Source of the DNA: Acidobacteriota bacterium | GTDB taxonomy: Bacteria; Acidobacteriota; Thermoanaerobaculia; UBA5066 | DNA: 64,000 nucleotides | Assembly (NCBI GenBank): GCA_008363385.1 | Contig: RHKY01000001.1 | Location: 1-64,000 of the forward strand | Direction of reading: 5' to 3' | In this document: one piece after another, positions 59,950 to 64,000 of the stretch | How positions within the stretch are numbered: the stretch's first letter is position 1 | Layout of the letters: each line of letters starts with the position of its first letter | The notes under the pieces: generated by a model | Databases searched by the model: none | What the model saw: the letters and a program-made list of their open reading frames with translations, nothing else | What the model was told of the DNA's origin: nothing | Position numbers and translations under genes: made by a program

Positions 59950-61488
59950 TCAGCTGCCGGCGGCCTCTTTCCGCGGACGGCTCCAGCGCATCTCCGCGCC
60001 GAAGAGCCTCCGGTCCAGGCGCGGCTCCCACGCCAGGTCCCGCGTGACGCCGTAGAGGTCGTACGGGATGACGAGCGGGAGGATCCACCGGTCCTCGGCG
60101 AGGAGGCGCATCCCCTGCTGCAGGAGCGCCTGCCGTTCCCGGAGGCTCCGCGTCTCGCCGATCCTCTCGACGAGCCGGTCCACCTCGGGGTTGCTGTACC
60201 CGGAGTGGTTCGTCCCCCCGTACCCCCGGGCGGGGTCGGGGGAGTGGACGAAGGAGTCGAAGATGTCGCTGGCGTCGGCGCTGGGGGCCGCGACCCCGCC
60301 GTAGTAGAACGGGACCGAGCGGGCCGAGAGCCGCGCGAAGAGGGGCGGCCAGGGGTGGGCGACCGGCGTCACGCGGATCCCGGCCTCCCCGAGCTGCCGG
60401 GCGATCTCGGCGGCGTCGCGCCCCTGGCGGTACTCGAGGCGCACGTCGAGGCCTCCGGCGTAGCCCGCGTCGGCCAGGAGGCTCCGGGCCCGCGCGAGGT
60501 CCCTGCCGCGGGCGGGGATCGAGGGGTCGTAGCCGAAGACGCCGGGCCCGACGATCTGCGTGGCGGGCTGCGCGCGGCCGCGGAAGGCGTTCCGGACGAG
60601 GGCCGCCCGGTCCAGCGCCAGGTCGAACGCCTCGCGCACGCGGGGGTCGGCGAACCTCGGGTCGGAGCGGGAGAAGTGGAGGAACTCGACGACCGGAGAC
60701 GTGGTGACCGCGACGCGGTACCCCTTCGCCGCCTCGACCTGCGGGAGGAGGTCCGGCGACAGGTCCTGGACCAGGTCGAGCTCTCCGCGCAGCAGGCGCT
60801 CGGTCCGCTCGGCCGGGTCGCGAAGCGGGAAGAACTCGAGCGGCGGGAGGTCCGCGGGCAGCCCGGGGCCGGCCACCGGGTCGAGGCGGAGCCTGCGGCC
60901 TTTCTCGTACGCGGAGACCCGGTAGGGGCCGTTCCCCACGGGCGCGGCGAGGGGCGCCGGGGCGTCCCTCGGGACGACCGCGACGACGGCGAGCTTGTTC
61001 AGGAGCCCCGCGAACGGGCGCGTGGTCACGACCTCGACGGTGCGGGGGCCGAGGGCGCGCGAGGAAGCGACCGCCACGACGTAGCTCCCGACGCCGCCGC
61101 CGGGGACCCGGCGGGCGCGGGCCAGGCTCGCGACGACGTCCTCGGCCTCGACCGCGCGCCCGTCGTGGAAGCGGGCGTCCGGCCGGAGCCGGAACCGCCA
61201 GGTCAGGTCGTCCGGGCTCTCCCACGACTCCGCCAGCGCGGGCCCCAGCTTGATCTCCCGGTCGAGGACGGTCAGGGCCTCGTGGACGTTCCCGAGGATC
61301 GCCAGGCTCAGGAGCTCGGCCTGCCCGTGCGGGTCGAGGCTCACGGGGTCGCCGTGGACGCCGATCCGCACCGGCGGCGGGGCGGCCGGCGGCTGCCCAC
61401 AGGCGGTGACCAGGAAAGCGACGGCGGCCGCCGCCGCGGCGGTCGGCGGCCGGACCTGACGGGAGCCGGGTCTCTCGGGGAGGCTCAT
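59950..61488 (-). CDS. ABC transporter solute-binding lipoprotein, family 5 (second orphan)
   Basis: Predicted periplasmic lipoprotein of 512 residues, DppA/OppA type. The signal peptide ends in lipobox LVTAC. Family features are VSLDPHGQAELLSLAILGNVHEALTVLD, LGPALAESWESPDDLTWRFRLRPDARFHDGRAVEAEDVVASL, VREAFDLALDRAALVRNAF, GPGVFGYDPSIPARGRDLARARSLLADAGY and NHSGYSNPEVDRLVE. It aligns by eye along its length with the orphan at 14110-15663. No permease is nearby; the next gene downstream is a diguanylate cyclase carrying its own solute-binding domain, raising the possibility of a ligand-relay sensor. The ATG at 61488 is preceded by a TAGAAT box. Confidence 0.92.
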   Translation of the reverse strand: MSLPERPGSRQVRPPTAAAAAAVAFLVTACGQPPAAPPPVRIGVHGDPVSLDPHGQAELLSLAILGNVHEALTVLDREIKLGPALAESWESPDDLTWRFRLRPDARFHDGRAVEAEDVVASLARARRVPGGGVGSYVVAVASSRALGPRTVEVVTTRPFAGLLNKLAVVAVVPRDAPAPLAAPVGNGPYRVSAYEKGRRLRLDPVAGPGLPADLPPLEFFPLRDPAERTERLLRGELDLVQDLSPDLLPQVEAAKGYRVAVTTSPVVEFLHFSRSDPRFADPRVREAFDLALDRAALVRNAFRGRAQPATQIVGPGVFGYDPSIPARGRDLARARSLLADAGYAGGLDVRLEYRQGRDAAEIARQLGEAGIRVTPVAHPWPPLFARLSARSVPFYYGGVAAPSADASDIFDSFVHSPDPARGYGGTNHSGYSNPEVDRLVERIGETRSLRERQALLQQGMRLLAEDRWILPLVIPYDLYGVTRDLAWEPRLDRRLFGAEMRWSRPRKEAAGS

Positions 61489-61503
61489 TCGGGGGCCCGC
61501 CGC

Positions 61504-61509
61504 ATTCTA
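61504..61509 (-). promoter_or_regulatory. candidate -10 box for the second solute-binding protein
   Basis: TAGAAT on the minus strand, 15 bases before the ATG at 61488. No -35 match. Confidence 0.35.
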
Positions 61510-61575
61510 CGGGGCGGGCGCGGGAGCCGGGAGGGCCGCCGGTCCGTCCCGGCGGCGGAGGGGCGCCCCGTCTTC

Positions 61576-62394
61576 TCAGCCCTCCTTGCGCAGCAGGTGC
61601 CGGGTCTCCGGCGCCGGCCAGCCGGCCGCCGCCCCGGCCTCGAGGATCGCCTTGTTCGTGTCGAAGTAGACCTGCCAGTAGTTGCTGTTGTGGCAGAACG
61701 GGCGGACGGCGATCAGGCAGCCCATCGGGTTGAACTCGAGGATCTCCACGCTCGGGGCCGGCGTCGCCAGGACGTTCGGGACTCCCGCCACCTGGGCCCT
61801 GAGGCGCGCGATGGCGTCCTTCGGGTCGACCGAGTGGTGGACCTGCGCCTTCAGGTCGACACGCCGGAAGTCGTTCGTCGTGTAGTTCGAGATGACGTCC
61901 GAGAAGATCTTCGAGTTGCCGACGAAGACCCGGATGTTGTCGACGGTGTCGATCGCCGTGACGAAGAGACCCAGCTCCTTCACGTCGCCGGTCACGCCCC
62001 CCGCGCTGATCATGTCGCCGACCTTGAACGGCCGGAGGACCATCAGGAAGATCCCCGCGGCGAAGTTCGACAGGAGCCCCGCCCACGCCGCGCCGACGGC
62101 GATGCCGACGGCGGCCAGGAGGGCGGCGAAGGACGTCGTCTCGATCCCCATCACGCCGAAGATCGCGACGAGGACGAGGACCTTCATCAGGACGTTGGCG
62201 CTGGCGTCGAGGTAGTTGGCCAGCGTCTTGTCGACCTGCCGGGCGGCCAGCGCCCGGCCGAACGCGGCCCTCAGGAGCCGGATGACCCAGCTCCCGACGA
62301 CCCAGACGGCGAGCGCCCCGAGGAGCTTCCACCCGAGCGGGACGACGTAGGCCTCCACGAGGCCGCCGGCCTTGGCGAGGAGATCCTGTTCCAT
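61576..62394 (-). CDS. small-conductance mechanosensitive channel, MscS family
   Basis: Inner-membrane tension-gated channel of 272 residues, close to the length of E. coli MscS. Three helices are visible; the pore helix carries the Gly/Ala pattern ALLAAVGIAVGAAWAGLLSNFAAGIFLMVLRPFKVGDMI at about 90-128, followed by the beta domain GVTGDVKELGLFVTAIDTVDNIRVFVGNSKIF. The C-terminal alpha/beta cage has EFNPMGCLIAVRPFCHNSNYW. A TAGAAT box at 62473-62478 on the same strand could be the promoter, leaving a leader of about 75 bases. It protects cells against osmotic downshock. Confidence 0.95.
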   Translation of the reverse strand: MEQDLLAKAGGLVEAYVVPLGWKLLGALAVWVVGSWVIRLLRAAFGRALAARQVDKTLANYLDASANVLMKVLVLVAIFGVMGIETTSFAALLAAVGIAVGAAWAGLLSNFAAGIFLMVLRPFKVGDMISAGGVTGDVKELGLFVTAIDTVDNIRVFVGNSKIFSDVISNYTTNDFRRVDLKAQVHHSVDPKDAIARLRAQVAGVPNVLATPAPSVEILEFNPMGCLIAVRPFCHNSNYWQVYFDTNKAILEAGAAAGWPAPETRHLLRKEG

Positions 62395-62517
62395 CCGGTC
62401 CCTCCTTCTCCCGTGCCCCGGGGCGACTGGACGGGGGCATCCCCTTCCGCCCCGGCGACGAGCTCCAGGGCGATTCTAGGCGTCGTCGGCCTGGGTCGAG
62501 ACGGGGCGGCGGCGGGG

Positions 62518-62523
62518 TATAGT
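62518..62523 (+). promoter_or_regulatory. candidate -10 box for the small exported protein
   Basis: TATAGT, 17 bases before the GTG start at 62541; the -35 position (62495-62500) reads GTCGAG and is weak. Confidence 0.35.
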
Positions 62524-62540
62524 CGCCGCGGGAGGAGCGT

Positions 62541-63038
62541 GTGGGCGCCACGGTCCCGTCCATCCGGCCGCGAGGGGCGAGCGTGCCCGGCGTACGCACC
62601 GGAGCGGCTGCCCTCGCGCTCCTCGTCGCGACGCCCCTCCTCGCCACGGTCTGGACCCGGGCCAACCTCACCGTCCGCATCCCGAAGGGCGGGCGGGTCG
62701 AGCTGGAGAACGCCTCCTACCGCGCCCGGGACTGGAGCGTCGCCCTGACCGCGCTGGAGGTGCGGGAAGAGTCGCGCCCGTCGATGGGGAGCGTCACGAC
62801 GGTCTGGACCTTCCACTACACGAACACGGACAAGGAGCCCCACCACGTCACGCTGAAGGTCCGCTGCCTGGACGCCAAGCGGGGCGAGCGGAGCAGCTTC
62901 TCGGCACAGGCCGTCCTGCAGGCCGACCGCCCGGACGGGGCGAAGCTGGAGATCTCGGCGAAGATGCGCGAGGGCGACTGGAACATCTCGGCCTGGGCCC
63001 GGGTCGTCGTCGACTTCCTCTCCGGCCCCGAGGGCTGA
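62541..63038 (+). CDS. small exported hypothetical protein
   Basis: Protein of 165 residues with a hydrophobic N-terminal segment (TGAAALALLVATPLLATVW) that should act as a signal or anchor. The mature part is beta-rich: NLTVRIPKGGRVELENASY, TTVWTFHYTNTDKEPHHVTLKVRCLDAK, LEISAKMREGDWNISAWARVVVDFL. Family not recognised. GGGAGGAG precedes the GTG at 62541 at good spacing. It diverges from mscS and is followed by the 70-bp repeats. Confidence 0.75.
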   Translation: MGATVPSIRPRGASVPGVRTGAAALALLVATPLLATVWTRANLTVRIPKGGRVELENASYRARDWSVALTALEVREESRPSMGSVTTVWTFHYTNTDKEPHHVTLKVRCLDAKRGERSSFSAQAVLQADRPDGAKLEISAKMREGDWNISAWARVVVDFLSGPEG

Positions 63039-63082
63039 CCTGTCCGGGAGACCCGTCACGCGGGTTCCCCTCGCCCTCCGTC

Positions 63083-63223
63083 GATCCACGAGCGAGCCCG
63101 GGGGGTAGGCGCGAAGCGCCGCAGGGGGGATCGGCACGTTGCCGACCCCCCTGATCCATGAGTGAGCACCGGGGGGTAGGCGCGAAGCGCCGCAGGGGGG
63201 ATCGGCACGTTGCCGACCCCCCT
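63083..63223. repeat. two tandem 70-bp hairpin repeats
   Basis: Two head-to-tail copies (63083-63152 and 63153-63223, the second with one extra base), each beginning GATCCA and containing two inverted repeats: GGCGC-GAA-GCGCC, and GGGGGG-A-TCGGCA with TGCCGA-CCCCCC around CGT. The copies differ at only a few positions near the start. They lie between two convergent genes. Confidence 0.9.
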
Positions 63224-63231
63224 GATCCACT

Positions 63232-64000
63232 TCAGCCCATCATGCGCCGCGCGACCTCGCGGAGCGTGAGGTTCTCCAGCGTCACCGCCACCTGCCGGGC
63301 CAGGACGAGGAGGGGCCGCGACTCGGGCTCGCGCGCGGTCGGCGTCCGGCAGACGAGGACGAGCGAGACGGCCCCGAGGACGAGGAGCGGCACCGCCAGG
63401 GCCGGGACCGCGCCGGGCGTGTCGGGAGCGGCCGGCGCCATCCCTCCGCCGCCCGTGGGCGCGACGGGGCCGGTGTAGGCCCGCCCGTCCTGGACGACCA
63501 CGTCGAGGAGCGGGCTCTCGCCGGCCGCGTAGAAGGTCTTCGGCGAGGGGTCGGGGGACGGCCCCCATCCCAGCCCGGCCCCGAACTGCCCCAGGAGGCG
63601 GAATCCGTCCTTGTCGCGCATGACGAGCCCGCCGTCCGCGTAGAGCTCGCTGGCGTACCGGAGGAGGAGGAGGCCCATCTCCCCCCGGCCCTGCGCGGCG
63701 AAGAGCTCCTCGGTCAGCGAGAGGAAGCTGACGGCGGCCTTCAGCTTCTCGGCCTCGCCGGGGTCGGGGAGCTGCGCCTCGGAGGGGTCGAACCAGCGAA
63801 CGGGCTGGCCCGCCTCCGGGCGCGGCGGGGCCGGCAGGGGCGGCGGAGGCGGCGCCGGAGCCGCCCCGGGAGTCGCCGAGGCGCCGGAGTGCACGCCGCT
63901 CTCGTCGAGCGCCTTGCGGATCCGGTCCAGCTCGCGGTTCCGCTTGTCCTGGAGCAGGCTCGCCTCGAGCAGGATGTGGCGCGGCTCCACCCCCTCGTCC
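63232..64000 (-). CDS. C-terminal part of a signalling protein with GAF-like domain (truncated by window edge)
   Basis: At least 256 residues; the frame stays open to the end of the window, so the N-terminus and start are outside. The visible part begins with helical VEPRHILLEASLLQDKRNRELDRI, as at the end of DUF4388/PatA-like domains, then a Pro-rich linker (PAPPPPPLPAPPRP), then a GAF-like region at about 90-250 (LKAAVSFLSLTEELFAAQGRGEMGLLLLRYASELYADGGLVMRDKDGFRLLGQFG, VPLLVLGAVSLVLVCRTP). It is probably a cytoplasmic signalling or gene-expression regulator of the DUF4388 type common in delta-proteobacteria and Acidobacteriota; this is inference. Confidence 0.75.
   Translation of the reverse strand, partial: DEGVEPRHILLEASLLQDKRNRELDRIRKALDESGVHSGASATPGAAPAPPPPPLPAPPRPEAGQPVRWFDPSEAQLPDPGEAEKLKAAVSFLSLTEELFAAQGRGEMGLLLLRYASELYADGGLVMRDKDGFRLLGQFGAGLGWGPSPDPSPKTFYAAGESPLLDVVVQDGRAYTGPVAPTGGGGMAPAAPDTPGAVPALAVPLLVLGAVSLVLVCRTPTAREPESRPLLVLARQVAVTLENLTLREVARRMMG

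Noticed and set aside
57967-62748. Plus-strand open frame of 1593 codons, mirrored by a 1536-codon minus-strand frame
   Set aside because: Both overlap five genes with recognisable domains and starts; no family motifs appear in either frame.
63083-63223. Short CRISPR array
   Set aside because: The two 70-bp units are contiguous, with no spacers between them, and each folds into two hairpins; no cas genes nearby.

Overview
The window is very G+C-rich chromosomal DNA (by eye roughly 70% or more) from a free-living, Gram-negative-type bacterium. Pointers to the Acidobacteriota, perhaps a Thermoanaerobaculia-like lineage, are the many large secreted beta-propeller proteins, a Ser/Thr kinase fused to a propeller, a secreted S1 peptidase with an acidobacterial-style C-terminal domain, and a VgrG/DUF6931/PAAR cluster. 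This assignment is inference from gene content; there is no rRNA or marker gene here to prove it. I found no tRNA, rRNA or CRISPR array.

Layout. 0.1-8 kb: two tandem paralogous secreted propeller proteins, aroC, and another secreted protein with related modules. 8-12.5 kb: kinase-propeller fusion and an amidohydrolase. 12.5-18 kb: a YtrA-like GntR regulator with a perfect palindromic operator and a slipin, a solute-binding lipoprotein, and a penicillin-acylase family enzyme. 17.9-23.4 kb: TetR with its operator, an R2-like diiron protein, an S1 peptidase, and a NapH/NapG-like polyferredoxin fusion. 23.4-30.4 kb: a VapBC-type toxin-antitoxin pair with twin operators, a BNR-propeller protein, a DUF6599/DUF362 pair, a fused SnoaL-like/hydrolase protein and a PilZ protein. 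30.4-33.7 kb: PAAR, DUF6931 and VgrG, a type VI secretion spike set with no structural genes nearby. 33.9-40.8 kb: one long co-directional run with a PLP enzyme, a secreted protein, a three-gene biotin-dependent acyl-CoA carboxylase, an RsbRD_N-like protein and an unknown.

40.8-42.7 kb is an accessory island bounded by a 22-bp inverted repeat. It holds a voltage-gated channel gene whose pore signature is TLEGWVD, plus a dead, frameshifted IS630-type transposase, followed by a cluster of 16-bp repeats. 42.8-50.4 kb returns to core-type metabolism: CoA-binding protein, ACBP, a cysteine-desulfurase-like enzyme, QueE, Uma2, a GMC oxidoreductase, a quinone oxidoreductase and a double-YHS protein. 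50.5-53.3 kb encodes a cytochrome bd-superfamily-like membrane protein with a C-terminal c-type heme, its probable partner and a small c-type cytochrome. 53.4-61.5 kb is rich in c-di-GMP signalling (two diguanylate cyclases with periplasmic sensor regions) and has a second orphan solute-binding lipoprotein. The window closes with MscS, a small exported protein, two 70-bp hairpin repeats and a truncated signalling gene.

Two themes recur. Four secreted proteins share a tandem C-terminal module family ending in an A-Y-x-V-x-N-D signature, suggesting a common surface or secretion function. Many genes have a TA-containing -10-like hexamer only 4-8 bases before the start codon, suggesting widespread leaderless or very short-leader transcription.
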